A DNA stretch of 64,000 nucleotides from Rhodococcus opacus B4 (GCF_000010805.1 NC_012522.1:6696001-6760000), one strand, 5' to 3'. Counted from the stretch's first letter, positions 15,817 to 24,691 are shown. Notes: generated by a model from the sequence alone, not told the origin. Program-made: numbers and translations.

Positions 15817-17306
15817 TGGCCGATCCGATTCGCGCCGCCGACGTCGTGGTCGTCGGCGGCGGTTCGAGTGGATGCGTGGTGGCCTCGCGGCTCAGCGAGG
15901 ATCCCGGACGATCGGTGCTCCTCCTCGAGTCCGGACCGGGTTACCGGTCGGCGCTCGACTGTCCCGTCCTCGACTACCGGACGCTGCCCGTCGGTCCGGG
16001 CAGCGCATTCGCCCGGACGTACGGCGTGCAGTTGGCGCCGAGCGTGCCTTCCGCCATGGTGCGCGGCCGCGTCCTCGGCGGGTCGGGCGCCGTCAACGGC
16101 GCCTACTTCGTCCGCGGGACGGAGACGGACTTCCGGCACTGGCCGGCGTCGTGGTCGTACGAGAACGTGCTGCCCACCTTCCGGGCGCTCGAGCGCGACG
16201 CCGACTTCGGCGACTTCCGGCACGGCACCACCGGTCCGATGCCCGTCCGCAGGCAGCCCGCGGAGCAGCTGAGCGAGATCAGTGCGGCGTTCCGTGCCGC
16301 CGCGCTCGGCGCGGGACATCCCGAGGAACCCGACAAGAACGGAGCAGGCGGCGGCGGGATCGGCCCGGTTCCGCTCAACATCGACGGCGGACGCCGGGTC
16401 AGCACCGCCGTCGCGTATCTGCTGCCGGCGTCGGAGCGGCCCAACCTGACCGTCGAGCCGGACTCCGACGTCGTGCGAATTCTGTTCTCCGGTAACGAGG
16501 CGGTGGGGGTGGAGGTCGAGTCGGGCGGCACCCGGCGCACGATCCGCGCGGACCGGGTCGTACTGGCTGCCGGCCCCGTCGAAACCCCGGTGCTGCTGAT
16601 GCTTTCGGGAATCGGTCCGGCGGAGCATCTGCGGGACAACGGTATCGACGTCGTCCTCGACGTTCCCGGCGTCGGGACGGACTTCAGCGACCACCCCGAA
16701 GTCGCTCTGCCGTACCGTATCCGAGACACATTCCGGCGCAGTGACATACTCCGCCGCAGCGACACGAGTCCGGTCGTCGAAACGGTACTGAACATCGATG
16801 ACCTCGAGATCCGTCCGTACACCGCTCCGTTCGACGTGCTCGTCCCCGGATCCGGGCAGCCCGACCCGGTCCTCGGGATCGGGCTCATGGTGACGGAGAG
16901 CCGGGGCGACATCCGGCTCACGTCGGGCCACCGCCGGGACCGTCCCCGGATCGAGTACCGCTACGCGCAATCGGCCGCCGACCGCCGGGCGCTGCGCGAG
17001 GGGCAGGCCATCGCACTGGACCTGCTGCGCTCGCCGGAACTCGGCCCGTTTGTGCTGCCGCTGTCGGAGGAGGTGTCCGACCGCTCGGTGCTCGCGCACC
17101 TGGGGACGTCGCTGCACCTGTGCGGCAGTTGCCGGATGGGCGGACGCACGGACGCGGGCGCGGTGGTGGACGAGCGGTGCAACGTCCGCGGAACGGTAGG
17201 TCTGACCATCGCGGACACGTCGGTGTTCCCGGTGGTCCCGAGCCGCGGGCCGCATGCCACCGCGGTCATGGTCGCCGAACGGGTCAGTACCTTCCTGAGG
17301 GAGTGA
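15816..17306 (+). CDS. mftG: mycofactocin-associated GMC-family oxidoreductase
   Basis: A 496-residue FAD enzyme of the glucose-methanol-choline family. The dinucleotide loop is VVVGGGSSGCVVASRL near residues 10-26, RGRVLGGSGAVNG is the second GMC signature, and LHLCGSCRMG near the C-terminus carries the active-site His region. In mycobacteria MftG passes electrons from reduced mycofactocin to the respiratory chain, so it regenerates the cofactor. GTG 15816 is used because it overlaps the last base of the mftF stop. It closes the mft gene run. Confidence 0.9.
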   Translation: MADPIRAADVVVVGGGSSGCVVASRLSEDPGRSVLLLESGPGYRSALDCPVLDYRTLPVGPGSAFARTYGVQLAPSVPSAMVRGRVLGGSGAVNGAYFVRGTETDFRHWPASWSYENVLPTFRALERDADFGDFRHGTTGPMPVRRQPAEQLSEISAAFRAAALGAGHPEEPDKNGAGGGGIGPVPLNIDGGRRVSTAVAYLLPASERPNLTVEPDSDVVRILFSGNEAVGVEVESGGTRRTIRADRVVLAAGPVETPVLLMLSGIGPAEHLRDNGIDVVLDVPGVGTDFSDHPEVALPYRIRDTFRRSDILRRSDTSPVVETVLNIDDLEIRPYTAPFDVLVPGSGQPDPVLGIGLMVTESRGDIRLTSGHRRDRPRIEYRYAQSAADRRALREGQAIALDLLRSPELGPFVLPLSEEVSDRSVLAHLGTSLHLCGSCRMGGRTDAGAVVDERCNVRGTVGLTIADTSVFPVVPSRGPHATAVMVAERVSTFLRE

Positions 17307-17316
17307 CGGAGGGCGG

Positions 17317-17341
17317 AACCCGGCCCCGTGTGACCCGGGTT
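17317..17341 (+). terminator. small hairpin between mftG and the GAF regulator
   Basis: AACCCGG (17317-17323) pairs with CCGGGTT (17335-17341), a perfect 7-bp GC-rich stem with an 11-base loop, 11 bases after the mftG stop. There is no U-run. It could be a weak terminator or an operator. A -10-like TACAGT starts at its last base (17341-17346) and could drive the next gene. Confidence 0.35.
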
Positions 17342-17372
17342 ACAGTAGGCAGAGACGCCGTGGAGGAGTTCG

Positions 17373-18689
17373 ATGCAAAGTCAACCGCCCACAGGGGGCA
17401 ATCCGTGGGTCGCCGTGCGCCCGGGAGACGACGTCGCGATGCTGGCGCGCAGGGTGTCGTCGGCGCATCAGTTGTTCGTCGAGCGTCATGCCCCCGCAGG
17501 CCGAGACCAGGCGGGCGACGGAAATTCGGTGCGCTCGGTCATCCTCGATTCGTGGATGCGCAGCACCAGCAAGGGCGTGAGCCCGGACGGGTCCGCCCGC
17601 GCGGTCGATCTGGCGGCCGCGGATCTCGCCACATACCGGGCGTCGCACCCGATGTCGATCATCCGGCCGGTGGTGCGCAAACTCCTCGTCGAGGACGCCG
17701 CCGACACCGGTCTGCTCGTGGCCATCACGGACGAGAAGGGCCAGTTGCTGTGGGTCGAGGGCGATTCGTCCGCCAAGGACCGGGCGCTGGAGATGAACTT
17801 CGTCGAGGGCGCCGACTGGAGTGAGGACACCGTCGGCACCAATGCTCCGGGCACCGCACTGGCGCTCGACCACTGCGTGCAGATCTTCGGAGCCGAGCAC
17901 TTCAGCAGGTCGGTGCACGACTGGAGTTGCTCGGCGGCACCCGTCCACGACCCGGCGACGGGGCTGATCGTCGGCGCCATCGACATCACCGGCGGCCCGC
18001 GGGTGGCGGTGCCCGAGGTGCTGTCGCTGATCCGGGCCACCGTCGCGGCCGCCGAGGCGGAACTGCGGCTGCACCTGCTGCGCTCACCGCAGCCGCTGGT
18101 CGAGACAGTGCTGCGGCTGGAGGTGCTGGGTTCGGGACGACCGGTTCTGGTTCGTGGGGCCGAACGGATCCCGCTCTCGCAGCGGCACGCGGAAATCCTG
18201 CTGCTCCTGGCGGAACACCCCGAGGGGCTGAGTTCCGACCGGCTCGCGGTGCTGCTCGACGAGAACGAACTCGACGCCGTCACCATTCGTGCCGAGATGT
18301 CGCGCCTGCGCAAGGTTTTCGGTCCGGCGAACCTCGGCTCGCGGCCGTATCGGTTGCTCGCCGAATTGACGTCCGACGTCCGGCAGGTGCGCAGCGCCCT
18401 GGACCGGGGTGAGCTCGCCGCCGCCCTCGACGTCTACTCGGGTCCGGTCCTTCCCGGGTCGGAGGCGCCCGGGGTCGAGGACCTGCGCGGCGAACTGCGG
18501 GCCCGCGTCCAGGCGGCGCTGCTGCGGGAGGGCGATCAGCGGTTGCTCGCGAAGTGGACCACGTCCGTCCACGGCCGCGAGGACGTTGCCGCGTGGGAGG
18601 CGTACCTCGCGGGTCTCGATCCGCGTTCCCCGTTGTATTCCCAGGTCAAGTCGAGGATCGATCTGTTCGATCAGCAGTACGCAACGTAG
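17373..18689 (+). CDS. GAF-domain transcriptional regulator (AcoR-like N-terminus, no sigma54 module)
   Basis: A 438-residue regulator. Residues about 50-235 resemble the sensor part of AcoR-type activators (SVRSVILDSWMRS, then a GAF domain ending WSCSAAPVHDPATG). The usual AAA+ sigma54-contact domain and Fis helix-turn-helix are absent. The C-terminal half instead has a winged-helix-like segment, LSQRHAEILLLLAEHPEGLS to RAEMSRLRKVFG, then a helical stretch. GGAGGA five bases before the ATG supports the start. It sits directly upstream of aldehyde dehydrogenase on the same strand, so it probably controls aldehyde/alcohol and perhaps ethanolamine use. The effector is unknown. Confidence 0.75.
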   Translation: MQSQPPTGGNPWVAVRPGDDVAMLARRVSSAHQLFVERHAPAGRDQAGDGNSVRSVILDSWMRSTSKGVSPDGSARAVDLAAADLATYRASHPMSIIRPVVRKLLVEDAADTGLLVAITDEKGQLLWVEGDSSAKDRALEMNFVEGADWSEDTVGTNAPGTALALDHCVQIFGAEHFSRSVHDWSCSAAPVHDPATGLIVGAIDITGGPRVAVPEVLSLIRATVAAAEAELRLHLLRSPQPLVETVLRLEVLGSGRPVLVRGAERIPLSQRHAEILLLLAEHPEGLSSDRLAVLLDENELDAVTIRAEMSRLRKVFGPANLGSRPYRLLAELTSDVRQVRSALDRGELAAALDVYSGPVLPGSEAPGVEDLRGELRARVQAALLREGDQRLLAKWTTSVHGREDVAAWEAYLAGLDPRSPLYSQVKSRIDLFDQQYAT

Positions 18690-18693
18690 TTGC
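18681..18693. promoter_or_regulatory. candidate operator upstream of the aldehyde dehydrogenase gene
   Basis: A perfect inverted repeat GCAAC-GTA-GTTGC overlaps the stop codon of the GAF regulator, 75 bases before the dehydrogenase ATG. A -10-like TAGTGT follows at 18708-18713. It may be the binding site of the regulator just encoded. The assignment is by position only. Confidence 0.3.
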
Positions 18694-18767
18694 AACGGTA
18701 CGGTCCCTAGTGTTGTGAGTCACACCGAGAAAGTTCCATCGAGTTTCACGACAACAGGGAGTTATCG

Positions 18768-20291
18768 ATGACCGTGTATGCCCGCCCGGGTTCGCCCGAC
18801 GCCGTCATGTCCTTCCAATCGCGTTACGACAACTGGATCGGCGGCCAGTGGGTTGCGCCCGTCAAGGGCCAGTACTTCGAGAATCCGACCCCCGTCACCG
18901 GGCAGCCGTTCTGCGAGGTCGCGCGGTCGACGTCCGAGGACATCGAACTCGCCCTCGACGCCGCACATGCCGCGGCTCCGGCCTGGGGCAAGACGTCGGT
19001 CGCCGAGCGCGCCATCATCCTGAACAAGATCGCGGACCGTATCGAGGAGAACCTCGAGTCCATCGCGCTCGCCGAGTCCTGGGACAACGGCAAGCCGATC
19101 CGCGAGACCCTGAACGCCGACATCCCGTTGGCGATCGACCACTTCCGCTACTTCGCCGGCGCGATCCGCGCGCAGGAAGGCGCCCTGTCGGAGATCGACT
19201 CCGACACCGTCGCCTACCACTTCCACGAGCCGCTCGGCGTCGTCGGCCAGATCATCCCCTGGAACTTCCCGATTCTGATGGCCGTGTGGAAGCTCGCCCC
19301 CGCACTCGCCGCAGGCAACGCGGTCGTCCTCAAGCCCGCCGAGCAGACCCCGGCGTCGATCCTGCACCTGATCTCCGTCATCGGCGACCTGCTGCCCGCC
19401 GGTGTGGTGAACATCGTCAACGGTTTCGGTGTCGAGGCGGGCAAGCCGCTGGCCTCGAGCCCGCGGATTCGGAAGATCGCGTTCACCGGTGAGACCACCA
19501 CGGGCCGGCTCATCATGCAGTACGCGTCGCAGAACCTGATCCCCGTCACCCTCGAACTCGGTGGCAAGAGCCCCAACATCTTCTTCTCCGACGTGCTGTC
19601 GTCCAACGACGACTACCAGGACAAGGCGCTCGAAGGCTTCACGATGTTCGCCCTCAACCAGGGGGAGGTGTGCACCTGCCCGTCGCGTTCGCTGATCCAG
19701 GAGGACATCTTCGACGAGTTCCTCGCGATGGCCGCGATCCGCACCAAGGCCGTCCGCCAGGGCGACCCGCTCGACACCGACACGATGATCGGCGCGCAGG
19801 CGTCCAACGATCAGCTCGAGAAGATCCTGTCGTACATCGAGATCGGCAAGGGCGAAGGCGCCAAGGTGATCACCGGTGGCGAGCGCGCCGAACTGGGCGG
19901 CGACCTGTCCGGCGGCTACTACGTGCAGCCGACCATCTTCACCGGTCAGAACAAGATGCGGATCTTCCAGGAGGAGATCTTCGGTCCCGTCGTGTCCGTC
20001 ACGTCGTTCAAGGACTACGACCAGGCCATCGAGATCGCCAACGACACGCTGTACGGCCTCGGCGCCGGCGTGTGGTCCCGCGACGGCGGCGTCGCCTACC
20101 GGGCGGGCCGCGACATCCAGGCCGGCCGGGTGTGGACCAACACCTACCACCAGTACCCCGCGCACGCCGCGTTCGGTGGCTACAAGCAGTCCGGCATCGG
20201 CCGCGAGAACCACCTGATGATGCTCGAGCACTACCAGCAGACGAAGAACCTGCTGGTCAGCTACGCCCAGAAGGCTCAGGGCTTCTTCTGA
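18768..20291 (+). CDS. NAD-dependent aldehyde dehydrogenase (acetaldehyde type)
   Basis: A 507-residue ALDH superfamily enzyme that oxidises aldehydes to acids. The general-base Glu lies in LELGGKSPN and the nucleophile Cys302 in NQGEVCTCPSR. GQIIPWNFPILM is the NAD-binding region and FGPVVSV the C-terminal signature. The EVCTCPSR context and the DUF779 partner are typical of ExaC/AldA-type acetaldehyde dehydrogenases. ATG 18768 follows CAGGGAG. Position between the mycofactocin genes and eutBC makes acetaldehyde, from ethanol or ethanolamine, the likely substrate. Its stop overlaps the DUF779 start (TGATG). Confidence 0.9.
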   Translation: MTVYARPGSPDAVMSFQSRYDNWIGGQWVAPVKGQYFENPTPVTGQPFCEVARSTSEDIELALDAAHAAAPAWGKTSVAERAIILNKIADRIEENLESIALAESWDNGKPIRETLNADIPLAIDHFRYFAGAIRAQEGALSEIDSDTVAYHFHEPLGVVGQIIPWNFPILMAVWKLAPALAAGNAVVLKPAEQTPASILHLISVIGDLLPAGVVNIVNGFGVEAGKPLASSPRIRKIAFTGETTTGRLIMQYASQNLIPVTLELGGKSPNIFFSDVLSSNDDYQDKALEGFTMFALNQGEVCTCPSRSLIQEDIFDEFLAMAAIRTKAVRQGDPLDTDTMIGAQASNDQLEKILSYIEIGKGEGAKVITGGERAELGGDLSGGYYVQPTIFTGQNKMRIFQEEIFGPVVSVTSFKDYDQAIEIANDTLYGLGAGVWSRDGGVAYRAGRDIQAGRVWTNTYHQYPAHAAFGGYKQSGIGRENHLMMLEHYQQTKNLLVSYAQKAQGFF

Positions 20292-20833
20292 TGGACGCAG
20301 CCCGGGCGCCTCAGCGCCTGAAGGCAACCGCCGGGGCGGTGGAGCTTCTCCGCCGCCTCGGCGGTACCCACGGGGCGCTGATGATGCATCAGTCCGGCGG
20401 ATGCTGCGACGGGTCCGCGCCGATGTGTTACCCCGACGGCGAATTCATCGTCGGCGACCGCGACGTGCTGCTCGGTGTCCTCGACCTGCGTCTCGGTGTC
20501 GGGGAGACCCCGTCCACCCGGCCGGAGGGCGCCGACGCCGTGCCCGTGTGGATCTCCGGATCCCAGTTCGAGGCGTGGAAGCACACCCAGCTGGTGCTCG
20601 ACGTGGTGCCCGGTCGCGGATCGGGTTTCAGCCTCGAAAGCCCGGAAGGCATGCGCTTCCTCAGCCGGGCGCGCGCCTTCACCCCGGAGGAGAACACCAG
20701 CCTCGCCGCGGAGGACGTCATCGTGGGCGAGCGGTGGGAGCAGGGCTGGAGGCCCGCACCCTCACCCGAACCGCAAGTGGTCGCAGAAGCCGTCGACGCA
20801 TGTCCCGTACCCGCTCGCCGCCCGGGCCCCTAG
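20291..20833 (+). CDS. DUF779 protein partnered with aldehyde dehydrogenase
   Basis: A 180-residue protein whose ATG shares one base with the dehydrogenase stop. The conserved core has a cysteine-rich block, GGCCDGSAPMCYPDGEF (about 38-54), then ISGSQFEAWKHTQLVLDV and GFSLESPEGMRF. DUF779 proteins are regularly encoded directly after ExaC-type aldehyde dehydrogenases. Their role is unknown. The clustered cysteines suggest metal binding or a redox/maturation role for the dehydrogenase, which is inference. The last 35 residues, rich in Pro and Ala, look dispensable. Confidence 0.85.
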   Translation: MDAARAPQRLKATAGAVELLRRLGGTHGALMMHQSGGCCDGSAPMCYPDGEFIVGDRDVLLGVLDLRLGVGETPSTRPEGADAVPVWISGSQFEAWKHTQLVLDVVPGRGSGFSLESPEGMRFLSRARAFTPEENTSLAAEDVIVGERWEQGWRPAPSPEPQVVAEAVDACPVPARRPGP

Positions 20834-20864
20834 CGCCCGAAGTTTCACTGCGACCGCGGTTTTT

Positions 20865-20895
20865 ACGTCGTGGTCACGTTCTCCTGACACGACGT
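20865..20895. promoter_or_regulatory. inverted repeat upstream of the ethanolamine permease gene
   Basis: ACGTCGTG (20865-20872) and CACGACGT (20888-20895) are a perfect 8-bp inverted repeat with a 15-base spacer, about 90 bases before the permease ATG and 32 bases after the DUF779 stop. It could be an operator for the permease-eutBC genes or a hairpin after the aldehyde genes. No U-run follows, which favours an operator. Confidence 0.4.
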
Positions 20896-20985
20896 GCACA
20901 CAGCTCATTCACCATTGGCCTCGGCCGTCCGCCCGCATTTCGCGCGGCTCGGTGGGGCACCATTCGGATCGACGTAGGGGACGGA

Positions 20986-22440
20986 ATGTCACTCGTAGAA
21001 CCATCCAAGAATTCCGGAACCGGTAAACACCACGATGCTGCCGACTTCCACTCGGAAGACAACAGCTATCTGGAAAAACGCACGCTCCGAAAGGGCTCGG
21101 CGGGCTGGGTGCTGCTCGCAGGCCTCGGCGTCAGCTACGTGATCTCCGGCGACTACGCCGGATGGAACAACGGGCTGGCCGAGGGCGGATTCGGCGGACT
21201 GCTGATCGCCGGTGTCGTCATCGCGGGCATGTACCTGGCCATGGTCCTCGGGATGGCCGAAATGTCCTCTGCCCTGCCCGCCGCGGGCGGCGGTTACACG
21301 TTCGCCCGGCGGGCGCTCGGGCCGTGGGGCGGATTCGCCACCGGCACAGCCATTCTCATCGAATACGCGATCGCGCCCGCCGCCATCGCGACGTTCATCG
21401 GCAGCTATGTCGAATCACTGAACCTGTTCGGCATCACCGACGGGTGGTGGGTGTACCTGGCGGTCTACGCGATCTTCATCGGAATCCACCTGACCGGCGC
21501 CGGCGAGGCGCTCAAAGCCATGTTCGTGATCACCGCGATCGCACTGGTGGGTCTCGTCATCTTCGCGGTTTCCGCGATCGGGCTGTTCGACGCGGGCAAC
21601 CTCACCGACATCGCCGCGACGGATGCGGCGGGGGCGTCGAGTTTCCTGCCGTTCGGCGCATTCGGCATCTGGGCGGCCGTCCCGTTCGCCATCTGGTTCT
21701 TCCTCGCCGTCGAAGGCGTGCCGCTGGCCGCGGAGGAGGCACGCGAGCCGGAGAAGAACGTGCCGCGCGGAATCATCATCAGCATGCTCATCCTCATCGT
21801 CACGGGGGCATCGGTCCTGTTCCTCGCCACGGGAGCACTGGGCGCCGAGAGCCTGTCGACGTCCGGGAACCCACTGGTCGAGGCGCTCGGTGACGGAACC
21901 GCGGCGAAGGTCGTCAACTACATCGGCCTGGCCGGCCTCGTCGCCAGCTTCTTCTCGATCATGTACGCATACTCGCGGCAGACGTTCGCGCTGTCCCGCG
22001 CCGGTTACCTGCCGACGAGCCTGTCGGTCACCAACTCGCGGAAGGCGCCCACGCTCGCACTCATCGTGCCGGGTGTCATCGGGTTCGTACTCTCGCTCAC
22101 CGGTGAGGGCGCGATGCTGCTGAACATGGCCGTGTTCGGCGCGGCCGTCAGCTACGTGCTGATGATGGTCAGCCACATCGTCCTCCGCAGGCGCGAGCCG
22201 GAGATGAAGCGGCCGTACCGCACCCCCGGCGGCATCGTCACCACGTCGTTCGCGCTGGTCATCGCGGCCGCCGCCGTGATCGCCACGTTCCTCGTCGATC
22301 CCGTCGCCGCACTCTGGACGCTGATCGCGTTCGCGGCCTTCATGGCGTACTTCGGCCTGTACAGCCGCCATCACCTCGTTGCCAATTCGCCCGACGAGGA
22401 GTTTGCTGTTCTTGCGAAGGCAGAGGAAGAACTCGAATGA
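20986..22440 (+). CDS. eat: ethanolamine permease, APC superfamily
   Basis: A 484-residue amino acid/polyamine-type transporter with about 12 hydrophobic helices. Family marks include GLGVSYVISGDYAGWNNGLA in the first helix, AALPAAGGGYTF-like text (SALPAAGGGYTFARRALGPW), and VEGVPLAAEEAREPEKNVPRG after helix 6. Start ATG 20986 follows GGGGA; upstream in-frame codons are in the intergenic region. Its stop overlaps the eutB ATG (ATGA), tying uptake to lyase synthesis. It imports ethanolamine across the cytoplasmic membrane. Confidence 0.88.
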   Translation: MSLVEPSKNSGTGKHHDAADFHSEDNSYLEKRTLRKGSAGWVLLAGLGVSYVISGDYAGWNNGLAEGGFGGLLIAGVVIAGMYLAMVLGMAEMSSALPAAGGGYTFARRALGPWGGFATGTAILIEYAIAPAAIATFIGSYVESLNLFGITDGWWVYLAVYAIFIGIHLTGAGEALKAMFVITAIALVGLVIFAVSAIGLFDAGNLTDIAATDAAGASSFLPFGAFGIWAAVPFAIWFFLAVEGVPLAAEEAREPEKNVPRGIIISMLILIVTGASVLFLATGALGAESLSTSGNPLVEALGDGTAAKVVNYIGLAGLVASFFSIMYAYSRQTFALSRAGYLPTSLSVTNSRKAPTLALIVPGVIGFVLSLTGEGAMLLNMAVFGAAVSYVLMMVSHIVLRRREPEMKRPYRTPGGIVTTSFALVIAAAAVIATFLVDPVAALWTLIAFAAFMAYFGLYSRHHLVANSPDEEFAVLAKAEEELE

Positions 22441-23849
22441 CCACCTACAGTCACGGAGTCGCCGGAACCGGGTACACGTTCGACGGTCTCGTCGACCTCA
22501 TGGCCAAGGCGACGCCGCTGCGCAGCGGAGACGAACTCGCCGGGTGCGCGGCGTCGTCCGACGCCGAACGCGCCGCCGCGCAGTGGGCGCTGGCCGACGT
22601 CCCGCTCGGCACGTTCCTGAACGAACTCGTCGTGCCCTACGAGGACGACGAGGTCACCCGGCTCATCATCGACTCGCACGACCGGGTCGCGTTCGGCGAG
22701 ATCTCGCACCTCACCGTCGGCGGCCTGCGCGACTGGCTGCTGGATGTCGCCGCGCGGGACGGCGCGGCCGGGACGTTCCGCCGCGTCGCACCGGGTCTCA
22801 CCCCGGAGATGGTCGCGGCGGTCAGCAAGATCATGCGCAACCAGGACCTCATCGCGGTCGCGCGGGCGGTCACCGTCACCGCGGGGTTCCGGACGACGCT
22901 CGGTGTGCCCGGGCACCTGGGCACCCGGCTGCAGCCCAACCACCCCACCGACGACCCCCGCGGAATCGCGGCCGCCACGCTCGACGGCCTGCTTCTCGGG
23001 TGCGGTGACGCCGTCATCGGCATCAACCCGGCCACCGATTCGCCGCACGCCACCGCGGAACTGCTGCACCTGCTCGACGACATCCGGCAGCGCTTCGACA
23101 TCCCCGCGCAGTCCTGCGTGCTCTCGCACGTGACCACCACGATGGGGCTGATCGAGGAAGGCGTCCCCGTAGACCTGGTGTTCCAGTCCATCGCCGGAAC
23201 GCAGGGCGCGAATTCCAGCTTCGGCGTCGACATCTCGCTGCTCCGTGAGGCGAACGCGGCAGGCCGGTCGCTGAAACGCGGGACCGTCGGCGACAACGTC
23301 ATGTATCTGGAAACGGGGCAGGGGTCGGCCCTGAGCGCCGGGGCGCACCTCGGCACGGGTGGTAGGCCCGTCGACCAGCAGACCCTGGAGACCCGGGCCT
23401 ATGCGGTGGCCCGCGACCTCGAGCCGCTGCTGATCAACACGGTCGTCGGGTTCATCGGGCCGGAGTACCTGTACGACGGCAAGCAGATCATCCGGGCCGG
23501 GCTCGAGGACCACTTCTGCGGGAAACTGCTCGGCCTGCCGATGGGCGTCGACGTCTGCTACACCAATCACGCGGAGGCGGACCAGGACGACATGGACACG
23601 CTGCTCACCCTGCTCGGGGTGGCGGGTGCGGCCTTCGTCATCGCGGTACCCGGCGCCGACGACGTCATGCTCGGCTACCAGAGTCTGTCGTTCCACGACG
23701 CGCTGTACGCGCGCCAAGTGCTCGGACTCAGGCCGGCGCCGGAATTCGAGGACTGGATGCGCCGTCTCGGCATGGTCGACCAAGCCGGCCGCGTGCTGCC
23801 GGTCGACGCTTCGGCGTCGCCGCTTCGAGCACTGACGGTGGCGCCATGA
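22437..23849 (+). CDS. eutB: ethanolamine ammonia-lyase large subunit
   Basis: A 470-residue EutB subunit of the adenosylcobalamin-dependent enzyme that splits ethanolamine to acetaldehyde and ammonia. Typical stretches are VSKIMRNQDLI, LGVPGHLGTRLQPNHPTDDP, LLGCGDAVIGINPATDS and FIGPEYLYDGKQIIRAGLED. Length matches the family. It starts in an ATGA overlap with the permease and ends in an ATGA overlap with eutC. No reactivase (eutA) or microcompartment shell gene is nearby, so acetaldehyde would be free in the cytoplasm and need the nearby aldehyde dehydrogenase. Confidence 0.95.
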   Translation: MTTYSHGVAGTGYTFDGLVDLMAKATPLRSGDELAGCAASSDAERAAAQWALADVPLGTFLNELVVPYEDDEVTRLIIDSHDRVAFGEISHLTVGGLRDWLLDVAARDGAAGTFRRVAPGLTPEMVAAVSKIMRNQDLIAVARAVTVTAGFRTTLGVPGHLGTRLQPNHPTDDPRGIAAATLDGLLLGCGDAVIGINPATDSPHATAELLHLLDDIRQRFDIPAQSCVLSHVTTTMGLIEEGVPVDLVFQSIAGTQGANSSFGVDISLLREANAAGRSLKRGTVGDNVMYLETGQGSALSAGAHLGTGGRPVDQQTLETRAYAVARDLEPLLINTVVGFIGPEYLYDGKQIIRAGLEDHFCGKLLGLPMGVDVCYTNHAEADQDDMDTLLTLLGVAGAAFVIAVPGADDVMLGYQSLSFHDALYARQVLGLRPAPEFEDWMRRLGMVDQAGRVLPVDASASPLRALTVAP

Positions 23850-24613
23850 CCGATCCTGTCGCACAAGACTTCTGGGCGGAACTGCGAGCCACGACGCAGG
23901 CGCGGATCGGTCTCGGCCGCACCGGCGACGCCCTCCCCACGCAGCGTGTTCTCGAGTTCCGGTCGGCGCACGCCGCGGCCCGTGACGCCGTCCACCAGCC
24001 GCTCGACGCGCAGGCGCTGGCAGATCAGGTCGAGGAGGTGGGCCTGGGCAGGCCGGTGATCGTCACGAGCAAGGCATCGGACCGGAGCGAGTACCTGCGC
24101 CGGCCCGACCTGGGTCGCACACCGGCAGACCTGTCGGGTGTGTCCGCGGGGACCGCCGAGGTGGGATTCGTCCTCGCAGACGGGTTGTCGCCCCGCGCGC
24201 TCACCGATCACGGGGTGTCCCTGCTGTCCGCGCTGGTCGACGAGTTCGGCGGAACGTATTCGCTGGCGCCGCCGGTGATCGCGACCCAGGCCCGGGTGGC
24301 GCTCGGCGACCACATCGCGCAGGCACTGGGTGTGCAGACGCTCGTCCTGCTGATCGGGGAGCGGCCGGGACTGTCGGTCGCCGACAGCGTCGGCGTCTAT
24401 CTCACCCACCTCCCGCGGCCCGGACGCACCGACGCCGACCGGAACTGCGTGTCCAACATCCACCCGCCCGAGGGACTCGGTTACGAACTCGCCGCCCGCG
24501 TCGTGGCGGGCCTCGTGTCCGGCGCCCGGAAACTGGGCCGGTCCGGGGTGGAGCTGAAGGACACTTCCCGCGCGGATGCGCTGGCAGCCCCCTCGGAGAT
24601 CCTCGAACTGTAG
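23846..24613 (+). CDS. eutC: ethanolamine ammonia-lyase small subunit
   Basis: A 255-residue EutC subunit, which completes the adenosylcobalamin-binding site with EutB. Recognisable parts are ELRATTQARIGLGRTGD at the N-terminus, LDFR-type text (LEFRSAHAAARDAVH), SVYLTHLPRPGRTDADRN-like text near the C-terminus (GVYLTHLPRPGRTDADRNC), and SNIHPPEGLGYELAA. The gene is ATGA-coupled to eutB, and the operon ends here before a hairpin. Confidence 0.95.
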   Translation: MTDPVAQDFWAELRATTQARIGLGRTGDALPTQRVLEFRSAHAAARDAVHQPLDAQALADQVEEVGLGRPVIVTSKASDRSEYLRRPDLGRTPADLSGVSAGTAEVGFVLADGLSPRALTDHGVSLLSALVDEFGGTYSLAPPVIATQARVALGDHIAQALGVQTLVLLIGERPGLSVADSVGVYLTHLPRPGRTDADRNCVSNIHPPEGLGYELAARVVAGLVSGARKLGRSGVELKDTSRADALAAPSEILEL

Positions 24614-24626
24614 TCGTGTTATCTAA

Positions 24627-24665
24627 AGGGCGGCAGGTCCGACCGGGCCTGCGGAGAACCGCCCT
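24627..24665 (+). terminator. two-tier hairpin after eutC
   Basis: AGGGCGG (24627-24633) pairs with CCGCCCT (24659-24665), and inside it CAGG-CC pairs imperfectly with GG-CCTG. It starts 14 bases after the eutC stop and ends 27 bases before the next ATG. It lacks a U-run, as is common in this group. It may end the eut operon or structure the leader of the following gene. Confidence 0.5.
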
Positions 24666-24691
24666 GGACGGGGCGTGACGAGGAGAGATCT

